Positions 51,507-59,931 of a DNA stretch of 64,000 bases are shown one piece after another. The position numbers and the translations under genes are program-made. A model generated the notes under the pieces. It made no database searches. It saw only the letters and a list, made by a program, of their open reading frames with translations, and was not told the origin of the DNA. Source of the stretch: Wenjunlia tyrosinilytica (GTDB taxonomy: Bacteria > Actinomycetota > Actinomycetes > Streptomycetales > Streptomycetaceae). Position 1 is the stretch's first letter. The number at the start of each line of letters is the position of its first letter. Location of the stretch: positions 1-64,000 of the forward strand of contig NZ_BMMS01000006.1 in NCBI RefSeq assembly GCF_014646055.1, read 5' to 3'.

Positions 51507-52465
51507 CGGGTCACCTCTTCGATCAGGCGGTCCCAGTCGGACAGGAACCGTTTGAGTCCGTAGCGCTCCAGCGCGGCCTGACGCGCCCGAAGCCCGTCGG
51601 CGGCGGCCGCGCCCTGGTCGGCCAGGTAGTGACGGGCCGCCTCGGCGAGCACCTCGGGCCGGGTGGAGACCACCCCGGCGCCGGGGGGTACGGCCCGGAC
51701 GACCTCGGTCGTGGCGAGGGCGACCACCGGCATGCCCAGGTGCATGGCCTCCAGCAGCGACAGGCCCAGGGAGGTCCAGCGCACCGGGTGCACATACAGC
51801 CGCCGTTCGGCGAGCTCGCCGTGCAGGAGCGCCTGGGGGAGCTCCTGGGTGCGCAGGCGGGTGGAGGGCAGTCCGACGTGCTCGGCCAGGCCCTCGGTGC
51901 CCATGCCGAAGACATCGAGCGGCACGGCCTCGGCGAACTGCGGCAGCAGGTCGGTCCCGGTGGTCCTGCCGCGGCGGACGGGCTCGTTGACCACGACGGC
52001 GGCGCGTGCGAGGCGCCCGGTGTAGAGGTGGCCGGGGTCGACGATCCCGTGCTCGATCACTTCGGCACGGGTGGCCCCGTTGTCCCAGAACAGCCGGTTG
52101 AAGTGGGTGACGTGGACGAGGGTCAGATCGTCCCGGTCGGCCATCGGGTGCCGGGTGTCGGGCACTTCGCCGTGCGGGGCGTTGTGCTCCAGGTAGACCA
52201 CCGGGACGTCGCGGCCGGGGCGGCGGCCGAGCCACTCCTCGGCCAGCCGGGCCTCGTGCGGGCGTTGGAGGACGACCAGGTCGACATGGGTGTGCCGCAG
52301 CCGCTGCGGGGGCATCTCGAGGACGGAGTCGGGCCAGGGGAAGGTACGGGCGCGGCCGAGGCCGTCGGGCCCGCGGTCGGGGGTGACGGGGACGAGGTAG
52401 GTGTGGGCCCCCTGGACGAAGGCGGTCGTCCAGGATCCGTGCACGTGCCAGAGCAGGATGTTCAT
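51503..52465 (-). CDS. Glycosyltransferase (GT-B fold, family 1/4-like)
   Basis: 320 residues. MNILLWHVHGSWTTAFVQGAHTYLVPV opens a GT-B N-domain. VYLEHNAPHGEVPDTRHPMADRDDLTLVHVTHFNRLFWDNG is a likely acceptor/catalytic region. The C-domain has RRLYVHPVRWTSLGLSLLEAMHLGMPVVALATTEVVRAV. The donor site is of the retaining GT4 kind. GAGGTGACGGC precedes the ATG. Overlaps both neighbours by four bases. Confidence 0.9.
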   Translation of the reverse strand: MNILLWHVHGSWTTAFVQGAHTYLVPVTPDRGPDGLGRARTFPWPDSVLEMPPQRLRHTHVDLVVLQRPHEARLAEEWLGRRPGRDVPVVYLEHNAPHGEVPDTRHPMADRDDLTLVHVTHFNRLFWDNGATRAEVIEHGIVDPGHLYTGRLARAAVVVNEPVRRGRTTGTDLLPQFAEAVPLDVFGMGTEGLAEHVGLPSTRLRTQELPQALLHGELAERRLYVHPVRWTSLGLSLLEAMHLGMPVVALATTEVVRAVPPGAGVVSTRPEVLAEAARHYLADQGAAAADGLRARQAALERYGLKRFLSDWDRLIEEVTR

Positions 52466-53598
52466 GCCGTCACCTCCTCGGCGGGGCGGCGCTGGTTCGG
52501 CCCCTGGGCCGGTCCCTGCGCCTGTCCCTCGTTCGGTCCCTGCCTCCGTCCCCGGGCCGGTCCCCGCCTGCGTGCCCGCGTCTTTCCCCTGGCCGCGCCG
52601 GTCCCGGCGAGGGCGGTGACGGCGGCGGTGACCTCCGCGGGGCCGACGGAGTCCAGGCAGGGATGCCCGGGTACGGGGCACAGGCGGGCGCGGCTGCCCG
52701 CGCACTCCGCGTCCTGACGGCCCAGCAGGATGTGCGGCACCCGGAAGGGGCGCCAGCGCTCGGCCGGGACCACGGGGGCGAACAGGCAGACCACGGGTGT
52801 GCCGACCGCCGCCGCCAGATGGGCGGGCCCGGTGTTGCCGACGACCACGGCCGACGCCCCGGCGAGCACCCCGGCCAGGTCGGGCAGCTCCGTGCGCCCG
52901 CCCAGGTCCACCGCGTGCCCGTCGGCGACGGCGGCCGTCAGCGCCTTCTCCCCGGGGCCTCCGGTGACGACCACCCGGTGCCCCTCGTCGGTCAGGGCGC
53001 GCACCGCGGCCGCCATCCACGGCGCGCTCGGGGTGCGGGCGGGCACGGCGGCGCCGGGGTGGACGACCACGTACGGTCCGCCGCCGGTGAGCGGGCGGGT
53101 GTCGGGCGCGGGCAGCACCCGCAGCGATCCGTCGTCGCCGGGCGGCAGGGCGAACCCGTCCGCCAACGCCAGGTCGAGCGCGGCCTCCGCCTCGTGGCGC
53201 CCGGGACGGCGGTGGTGGCGCAGGTCGAGCAGGGAGCCCGGGTAGTCCTCGCTGTCGGCGCAGATGCGGCCGATACCGGCCATGCGCAGCACCAGCGCGG
53301 CGGGCAGCGGGCTCTGATGGAACGAGGTCAGTACCAGCGCGCGGTCGAGGCAGCGGGCGGCGAGACGGTGGATCAGGTCCTGGACGTCGTGCGCCCGCAC
53401 CGGCGGGGGATCGAACCCGGCCCAGGGCGCGTCCCATTCCAGGACCTCGTCCACCCCCGGCAGCAGGCGCGCGGCGGCCGCTCCCTGCCGCCCGCACAGC
53501 AGGGTGACCGCGTCGGAGCCCGCCGCGGCGGCCCGCACGGCGGGTCCCGCCAGCAGCACGTCCCCGGCGCTGTCGAGGCGCACGACGAGGGTTCTCAC
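52462..53598 (-). CDS. Second family 9 glycosyltransferase
   Basis: 378 residues from a GTG overlapping the gmhB stop. VRTLVVRLDSAGDVLLAGPAVRAAA and VVVHPGAAVPARTPSAPWMAAAVRAL match the GT9 N- and mid-regions; VVVGNTGPAHLAAAVGTPVVCLFAPVVPAERWRPF matches the donor-binding end. It is the second heptosyltransferase-like enzyme of the cluster, so at least two heptose-type residues may be added. The last 45 residues are Arg/Gln/Gly low-complexity and probably unstructured. Confidence 0.92.
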   Translation of the reverse strand: MRTLVVRLDSAGDVLLAGPAVRAAAAGSDAVTLLCGRQGAAAARLLPGVDEVLEWDAPWAGFDPPPVRAHDVQDLIHRLAARCLDRALVLTSFHQSPLPAALVLRMAGIGRICADSEDYPGSLLDLRHHRRPGRHEAEAALDLALADGFALPPGDDGSLRVLPAPDTRPLTGGGPYVVVHPGAAVPARTPSAPWMAAAVRALTDEGHRVVVTGGPGEKALTAAVADGHAVDLGGRTELPDLAGVLAGASAVVVGNTGPAHLAAAVGTPVVCLFAPVVPAERWRPFRVPHILLGRQDAECAGSRARLCPVPGHPCLDSVGPAEVTAAVTALAGTGAARGKTRARRRGPARGRRQGPNEGQAQGPAQGPNQRRPAEEVTA

Positions 53599-54293
53599 CG
53601 CGCGGGCCCGCCGTCCGCGCCGGAAGGGTCCGGGCGGTCGCCGCGCAGGAGGCGGCGCACGGCGCCGAGGAGGTTCGGCTCGACCTCCAGGGCGTCCGCG
53701 ACCTCCTCGAGCCGGGTGTACGGGTTGGGCACGAGCACCCCGCGCGCCCCGGCGGCGCGGGCCGCCTCGACGTCCGAGCCGACGTCCCCGATCACCGCGA
53801 CCCGGCTCGGGTGGACGTCCAGGCACTCGGCGGCGGTCAGGACCAGACCGGGCGCGGGCTTGCGGCAGCCGCAGCCGTCACCCGTGCCGTGCGGGCAGAC
53901 CACCCAGACGTCGAACGGGCCGAGGAACTGCTCGATCCGCCGCTGCACGGCCTCCACCTGCTGACGGGTCAGCAGGCCGCGGGCGACTCCCGACTGGTTG
54001 CTCACCACCCCGACCGGGATCCCGCGGGCGCGCAGCGCCCCGAGCGCGTCGAGGGCCCATGGCATGGGGCGCACCAGCGCGGGGTCGCCGTTGTAGGGGA
54101 CGTCCTCCACCAGCGTGCCGTCCCGGTCGAACAGCACCGCGAGGGGCAACCCCTCGGGAACGGGTGCGCGGGCGGGGTCGAGGGGCCGCTGGAAGACCCA
54201 CGGGGGCGCCGCGTCCACCGTTGCCTCCGACTCCCGCCCGACCGGGCGGGTACTGGGGTCGGCTACGTACACCATGTGTCTCGGGTCTCCCAT
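53595..54293 (-). CDS. gmhB: D-glycero-D-manno-heptose-1,7-bisphosphate 7-phosphatase GmhB (HAD-IIIA)
   Basis: 232 residues. HAD motif 1 AVLFDRDGTLVEDVPYNGDPAL (nucleophile and acid Asp), motif 2 VVSNQSGVARG, the GmhB zinc loop CPHGTGDGCGCRKPAPG and motif 4 VAVIGDVGSDVEAARAAG. It removes the 7-phosphate between the two HldE reactions. About 45 residues precede the HAD fold. Start at 54293 has GAGAG five bases ahead; an ATG 18 bases later (54275) is possible. Overlaps the GT9 gene by GTGA. Confidence 0.92.
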   Translation of the reverse strand: MGDPRHMVYVADPSTRPVGRESEATVDAAPPWVFQRPLDPARAPVPEGLPLAVLFDRDGTLVEDVPYNGDPALVRPMPWALDALGALRARGIPVGVVSNQSGVARGLLTRQQVEAVQRRIEQFLGPFDVWVVCPHGTGDGCGCRKPAPGLVLTAAECLDVHPSRVAVIGDVGSDVEAARAAGARGVLVPNPYTRLEEVADALEVEPNLLGAVRRLLRGDRPDPSGADGGPAR

Positions 54294-54440
54294 CGCTGCT
54301 CTCGATCGCCGGTTCTCGCCTGTCCTGCCACTCGTCCGTTCTGCCGCCCGTCCGTTCTGTGTCGCCTGTCCCGCCTCTGCGTCGCCCGTCCGTTCTGTGT
54401 CGCCCGTCCGTTCTGTGTCGCCCGTCCGTTCTCAGCCGCT
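54294..54440. repeat. 18-base tandem-like repeats upstream of gmhB
   Basis: CGCCCGTCCGTTCTGTGT and close variants recur about four times in the 193-base gap between the GT2 gene and gmhB. This is one of only two places where the cluster's reading-frame overlap is broken. No gene is seen. Confidence 0.75.
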
Positions 54441-54486
54441 CGTCCCCGTCAGCCGACGGTCCTCAGCCGTCCGTGGCCGTCCGTCA

Positions 54487-55554
54487 TCAGGGGACGGAGC
54501 CCACCGGGTCCGCGCCGTGGCCCGGCAGGACACGGTCGAGCGAAGGCTGCGGGGAGCCCGGCGGATGCCAGGGACCCGCGTCGTGGTGCCGGATCAGCCC
54601 CCTGACCCGGTGCCAGCAGGCGACGGGCGGGATGGCGGCACTGGTCAGGACCATCGCCGTGATCTCCTGGCGCGTCCGCGGACCGGGCATGATCCGCGCG
54701 AGCGCGAACTCCGCCGTGCCGCCGAGCCATGCCCCGGCCAACACCGCCGCCGCCCCGCGCCGTCCCGCCGCGGCGCAGACCAGCGCCCCGGCCGCCGCCG
54801 CGGTCACGGCCATGTGCGAGGGCAGGCGGCCGCGCGGTGCCTCGGCCCGTGCCCACCAGCCGCGTCCGTGCAGGCGGCCCATCAGTACGTCGTCGGCGTT
54901 GCCGGCCTGGGCGCGCACCGACACCCAGCGGTCGGCGGGCCGCACCGGATGCGCCGTCGTACGGCGGCCGGTCTCCAGGCGCCAGCCCGCGTCGAGGACG
55001 CGCAGGGCCAGATCGGCGTCCTCACGGAAGGCCCTGCGGAAGCGCTCGTCGAAGCCGCCGACCGTCTCCAGCACCTCCCGCCGGTACGCCATGTCCGCGG
55101 TGATCCAGCGGGCGGCGGCCAGCCCGGCCGTCCCCCGCTCCCAGTCGGTCGGGGGACGGCCGTCGGGCAGCGGAACGTGGATCCGGCCCTGCACCGCCCC
55201 GGTGTCCGGCGCCGCCCGGGCCAGGTCGGAGGCGAGGTCCTGGGCCCAGGTGGACCCCGGCAGCGTGTCGTCGTCGAGGAACGCCACCCAGGGCTCGGAC
55301 ACCGCCCGCCAGCCCGCGTTGCGCGCGGCGGCCGGACCGTTCCCGCACCCGGCGACCACGTGCAGCCGGTCGCGCAGCGGCCGGGGGACCTCGATGTGCA
55401 GCGGGGCGCGGTCGCTCAGCGGCCGGTCGTCCACCACGACGACCCGGCGGGGCGGCGGACCGGAACTGTGCGCCAGCGCGTCCAGGCAGTCGTCGAGGCT
55501 GGGGCGGCCCAGCGTGGGCACCACCACCGCGTAGGACAGGTCGTGACTGGTCAT
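54487..55554 (-). CDS. Family 2 glycosyltransferase with C-terminal membrane region
   Basis: 355 residues. GT-A fold: AVVVPTLGRPSLDDCLDAL, RRVVVVDDRP, NGPAAARNAGWRAVSEPWVAFLDDDTLPG (the DxD-type metal site) and REVLETVGGFDERFRRAFREDADLALRVL (the E/D-D-x-L region). Two or three hydrophobic helices follow (MAVTAAAAGALVCAA, AAVLAGAWLGGTAEFAL, AMVLTSAAIPPVACW), so it works at the membrane. Inverting transferase; donor unknown. Overlaps the carbamoyltransferase gene by ATGA. Confidence 0.92.
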   Translation of the reverse strand: MTSHDLSYAVVVPTLGRPSLDDCLDALAHSSGPPPRRVVVVDDRPLSDRAPLHIEVPRPLRDRLHVVAGCGNGPAAARNAGWRAVSEPWVAFLDDDTLPGSTWAQDLASDLARAAPDTGAVQGRIHVPLPDGRPPTDWERGTAGLAAARWITADMAYRREVLETVGGFDERFRRAFREDADLALRVLDAGWRLETGRRTTAHPVRPADRWVSVRAQAGNADDVLMGRLHGRGWWARAEAPRGRLPSHMAVTAAAAGALVCAAAGRRGAAAVLAGAWLGGTAEFALARIMPGPRTRQEITAMVLTSAAIPPVACWHRVRGLIRHHDAGPWHPPGSPQPSLDRVLPGHGADPVGSVP

Positions 55555-57224
55555 CGCTGGGCCTCCCCGCCGGTTCCGTGGTGGTCGAACATCCGGCCGC
55601 GCCGCACCACGAAGGAGCCGATGGCCAGCAGGTCGACCGGCGAGGAGCCGAAGCACTCCAGGGCGTCGCGCGGATCGTCGACCATGGGGCGGCCGGCCGT
55701 GTTCAGGCTGGTGTTGACGACGACGGGCAGGCCGGTGCGCCGCTCGAACGCCTGGAGCATGCGGGCGACGAGCGGTTCGGCGGCCGCGTCCACGGTCTGG
55801 ATCCGGGCGGTCCCGTCGACGTGCACGACGGCGGGGATGCGCTCGCGCCACCGCGGTGCCACGTCGTGGACGAACAGCATGTACGGGCTCGGCAGCGGTC
55901 CGTCGAAGATGGCCCCGGCCCGCTCCGCCAGCACCATCGGCGCGACCGGCCGGAAGTGCTCGCGGCCCTTGACGTCGTTGAGCCGCTCCAGATTCCCGCT
56001 GTGGCCGGGGTGGGCGAGCAGAGACCGGTGGCCGAGCGCCCGGGGCCCGTACTCGGCCCGCCCCTGGAACCAGGCCACGATCGCGTTGTCCGCCAGGGCC
56101 TCGGCCACCGCCTCGGCGACGTCGGCGGGCCGCTCGTGGGGCACTCCGGCGGTCTTCAGCCAGGCCTCCAGCTCGGCGTCCGACCAGCCCCGCCCCAGGT
56201 CCGCGCCGCCCATGGGCGCCACCGGGTCCCCGCCGTCGGCGGCCAGGCGCAGCGCGGCGCCCAGCGCCGTGCCCGCGTCACCGGCGGCGGGCTGCACCCA
56301 CACCCGGTCGAACGGCCCCTCGCGGGCGATACGGGAGTTGGCCACGCAGTTGAGCGCGACCCCGCCCGCCATGGTCAGCAGGCGGTCGTGGGTGCGCCCG
56401 TGCAGCCAGCTGACGAGGTCGAGCAGGACCTCCTCCAGGACGGTCTGGGCGGAGGAGGCCAGATCGGCGTGGTCCTGGCTCCATGCCTCGTCGGGCCGCC
56501 TGGCACCGGTGAACTGCGCCCAGGGGACCCCGGAGCCGTGGAAGCCGCCGTCGCCGGTCGCGTGGACGTACCGCCGCAGCTCCGCGAGCATGCGCGGCCT
56601 GCCGTGGGAGGCCAGCGCCATCACCTTGTACTCGTCCGAGGACCGCAGGAATCCCAGATGCTCCGTCAGCTCCTCGTAGACCAGGCCGAGGGAGTGGGGC
56701 AGGCCCTGGCCCGCGAGGGGTTCGAGCGTCGCGCCGACCCGGCGGGCGGCCAGGTGCGAGGTGGCCTCGCCGCGTCCGTCCAGCACCAGGACGGACGAGG
56801 GGTCCGCCTCGCCGTCCACGGCGTACGCGGCGGAGGCGGCGTGGGCGATGTGATGGGGAACGAAGCGGACCGTGCCCGCCTCCAGTCCCGGCAGTGCCTC
56901 GGCCAGGAACTGGGGCGCCTGCCGGGCGTACAGCTGCCGCAGCCGGTCCCAGGGGTCGGCGATGCCGAGCTCGTCCACGGGCCGGGCCAGCGCCGGATCG
57001 TAGGAGTAGCCGACCGCGTCCAGGTCCTGGGGCCGCAGTCCCGCCTGGGCCAGGCACCAGGCGGCGGCGCGCTCGGGCAGCTCCCACGCAGAGAAGGGCA
57101 CGGGCCGTTTGCCGTGCTTGCGGCGGGAGAAGCGCTCTTCCTCGGCCGCTGCGACGACCTGCCCGTCGACGACGAGGGCCGCGGCGGGATCGTGGAAGAG
57201 GGCGTTGATGCCCAGGATGCGCAT
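55551..57224 (-). CDS. Carbamoyltransferase (NodU/TobZ/HypF-C family)
   Basis: 557 residues. ASKHA-type N-domain: ILGINALFHDPAAALVVDG, FVPHHIAHAASAAYAVDG, VLVLDGRGEATSHL, SSDEYKVMALASHGRP, LTMAGGVALNCVANSRI. The C-terminal domain has AEYGPRALGHRSLLAHP, REHFRPVAPMVLAE and VNTSLNTAGRPMVDDPRDAL. Members make carbamoyl-adenylate from carbamoyl phosphate and ATP and pass it to a sugar hydroxyl. In this cluster it should O-carbamoylate the glycan or its precursor. Followed by overlap with the GT2 gene. Confidence 0.94.
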   Translation of the reverse strand: MRILGINALFHDPAAALVVDGQVVAAAEEERFSRRKHGKRPVPFSAWELPERAAAWCLAQAGLRPQDLDAVGYSYDPALARPVDELGIADPWDRLRQLYARQAPQFLAEALPGLEAGTVRFVPHHIAHAASAAYAVDGEADPSSVLVLDGRGEATSHLAARRVGATLEPLAGQGLPHSLGLVYEELTEHLGFLRSSDEYKVMALASHGRPRMLAELRRYVHATGDGGFHGSGVPWAQFTGARRPDEAWSQDHADLASSAQTVLEEVLLDLVSWLHGRTHDRLLTMAGGVALNCVANSRIAREGPFDRVWVQPAAGDAGTALGAALRLAADGGDPVAPMGGADLGRGWSDAELEAWLKTAGVPHERPADVAEAVAEALADNAIVAWFQGRAEYGPRALGHRSLLAHPGHSGNLERLNDVKGREHFRPVAPMVLAERAGAIFDGPLPSPYMLFVHDVAPRWRERIPAVVHVDGTARIQTVDAAAEPLVARMLQAFERRTGLPVVVNTSLNTAGRPMVDDPRDALECFGSSPVDLLAIGSFVVRRGRMFDHHGTGGEAQR

Positions 57225-57240
57225 GACCGGTGCCTTTCGT

Positions 57241-57383
57241 GGGGCTGGGTCCTTCGTGGCGGGGACCTTTCGTGGGGTTCTCGGGGGTCGGTTCTCGGGG
57301 GTCGCAGGTCTCGGGTTCTCCGTCCCGGGGTCCTCAGATCTCGGGGTTTCGCAGGTCTCGGGGTTTCGCAGGTCTCGGGGTTC

Positions 57384-57395
<12 letters not shown>
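57241..57395. repeat. TCGGGGTTCTC-type repeats between SDR and carbamoyltransferase genes
   Basis: TCGGGGTTCTC, TCGCAGGTCTCGGGGTT and similar units recur many times over 150 bases and slightly enter the 3' end of the SDR gene. This is the second break in the overlap chain of the cluster. No gene is seen. Confidence 0.75.
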
Positions 57396-58343
<948 letters not shown>

Positions 58344-58648
58344 GGGTCCTCCAGACGGTCGGTGGAGGGCGACCGTGCGCCTGCGGGCCCGCGGTCGCCT
58401 TCTCCGGACTCCCACGGTGCGCGACCGGTGGTCACCCCGCGACCTCAGCCGGGAGCGGTTTGCGCCGCGCCCCCGCTGCCGTCCGGGGTCCGCCGCGGCC
58501 TCCGTCGCCCGATCGGCCGTCACCCGGCCGGAGGCCGGGACCCTTTGGCGGGGGGCGCGTGAGAGCCGTTTCTACCCAGGAGTACGGTGCCGCTCATATT
58601 CGGTGCGGCCCTCCCCCGCGCCGTACCCCCACCTCGTTTGGAGGACCC
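58344..58648. other. Divergent spacer between the glycan cluster and the LAETG gene
   Basis: About 305 GC-rich bases with no convincing gene. It must contain the cluster promoter (minus) and that of the LAETG gene (plus). A CATATT (58595-58600) flanked by two CGGTGC direct copies is a possible -10 region for the latter. Confidence 0.45.
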
Positions 58649-59281
58649 ATGAGCGTTGCCGGTGGAAGACGGACGCGAGCAGGCGCGATAGGCGTGGTCG
58701 GCCTCACCGCCCTGCTGGCCACCGGGGTGATGGCCACCCCGGCGTCGGCTCACACACCGGTGTGGACGGTCGACTGCTCGAAGGTGACCGTCGACCTGAC
58801 CGCGTACAACCCCCGTGTCACCAACAAGGTGACCATCACGGCCGACGGCAAGGACCTGTTGCCCACGCGGACGTTCGGCCGCGAGTTCCACAAGGTGGTG
58901 GACATCCCCACCCACCACGCGAAGGTGAGCATCCGTCTGGTCGTCGAGGCCGGTGACGGAGCGCAGTTCTCGAAGGACGACACCAAGGTCTCGCCGGTGT
59001 GCGAGGGCCAGGACACCCCCCAGTCCCCCTCGCCGCGCCCCACGCCGAGCAAGCCCGCCCCGAGCAAGCCCGCCCCGACGCCGAGCAGCACGCCGTCGTC
59101 CGCGGCGCCGTCGGCCCCGGCCCACACCCCCGACGCGGGCTCCAGCACGCCGGGCGACCTCGCCGAGACCGGTGCGTCCAGCAGCACCCCGATCATCGCC
59201 GGGGTCGCCGGTGCGGCGCTCCTGGCGGGCGCCGGGCTGGTCGTCGTGGCCACGCGCAAGCGCCGCACGAGCGGTCGGTGA
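58649..59281 (+). CDS. Sortase-anchored (LAETG) cell-wall protein
   Basis: 210 residues, GGAGGACCC before the ATG. Signal peptide (AGAIGVVGLTALLATGVMATPASA, cleavage near residue 35), a beta-rich domain of about 85 residues with two Cys (WTVDCSKVTVDLTAYNPRV, KVSPVCEGQ) that may pair, a Pro/Ser/Thr/Lys linker (about 50 residues), then LAETG, a hydrophobic helix and RKRR. LAXTG is the site of class E sortases in Streptomyces. The Ser/Thr-rich stalk could carry glycans. It is divergent from the heptose cluster. Confidence 0.9.
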   Translation: MSVAGGRRTRAGAIGVVGLTALLATGVMATPASAHTPVWTVDCSKVTVDLTAYNPRVTNKVTITADGKDLLPTRTFGREFHKVVDIPTHHAKVSIRLVVEAGDGAQFSKDDTKVSPVCEGQDTPQSPSPRPTPSKPAPSKPAPTPSSTPSSAAPSAPAHTPDAGSSTPGDLAETGASSSTPIIAGVAGAALLAGAGLVVVATRKRRTSGR

Positions 59282-59318
59282 CGGGGGTCACCGGCGCCCG
59301 TCGCTGACGCACCGCACA

Positions 59319-59358
59319 ACCGAGCCCGACGACCGCGGCGGCGGTCGTCGGGCTCGGT
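59319..59358. terminator. Terminator hairpin between convergent genes
   Basis: ACCGAGCCCGACGACCG (59319-59335) and its exact complement (59342-59358) form 17-base arms around a 6-base loop, between the LAETG and CBM48-like stops. Confidence 0.88.
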
Positions 59359-59407
59359 GCTCGTGCGGGGTTTGTCTTCGGGTCCGCTCAGTACGGGTCG
59401 GGATCGT

Positions 59408-59683
59408 TCAGGTCTGGACCACGCAGTTGGTCCCGTCGTGGCCATCGGCGCGGTCGTCGTCGAACCAGTGGTCGCCCTCACCGAGGTAGCGGAAGCCGAA
59501 ACGCTGCTTGGCCGGGAGCGCGACCGTCACCGCGCGGCTGCCGTCGGGGCGCTCGGTGAGCGGGTGGGCGCCCGGCTGCCAGTCGTTGAAGTCTCCGACG
59601 ACACTGACCTGTCCGCACGGGTAGTCCTTGGGCACCACGAATGTGACCTCGCAGCGGTTCTTGCGCAGAGTGCGCTCCAACAT
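59408..59683 (-). CDS. Small isolated CBM48-like (isoamylase N-terminal) protein
   Basis: 91 residues, GAAGGAG nine bases before the ATG. A single beta-sandwich: RKNRCEVTFVVPKDYPCGQVSVVGDFNDWQPGAHPLTERPDGS, then QRFGFRYLGEGDHWFDDDRADG. GDFNDWQP is the glycogen-binding signature of E-set/CBM48 domains such as those in GlgB and the AMPK beta subunit. No enzyme domain is attached. It may bind glycogen or trehalose-polymer intermediates and recruit another enzyme. Widespread in actinomycetes, not characterised. Confidence 0.88.
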   Translation of the reverse strand: MLERTLRKNRCEVTFVVPKDYPCGQVSVVGDFNDWQPGAHPLTERPDGSRAVTVALPAKQRFGFRYLGEGDHWFDDDRADGHDGTNCVVQT

Positions 59684-59878
59684 GGCGGCAGCTCCTTCGT
59701 GCTGATCCGGGATCCGGGGCGTTGGAGCAGATCCTGAGCCCCCGGCCCCCGCGTACCCGTCCTGGCGGGGCCACCGCGCCCCACCGTTCACCCGGACGGC
59801 TCCCACGTCGACGCGGCCGGGGTGGATTTGGGGTGTATGAGGCGAACGTTTGTTTTCGCGCCATATGAGATCTACTGT

Positions 59879-59888
59879 CTAGTTCTAG
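59879..59888. promoter_or_regulatory. Palindrome CTAG-TT-CTAG upstream of the DHA2 exporter
   Basis: It lies in an AT-rich patch about 44 bases before the exporter ATG. Such sites often bind TetR/MarR repressors, but no regulator gene is adjacent, so the link is weak. Confidence 0.35.
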
Positions 59889-59931
59889 GTGTACGCCGCT
59901 GATCGCCGATGCCGACAGTGGAGGATCGGCC

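Noticed and set aside
54294-54440. Possible CRISPR or attachment site
   Set aside because: Repeats are short, degenerate and without unique spacers; no cas genes, integrase or tRNA is nearby.
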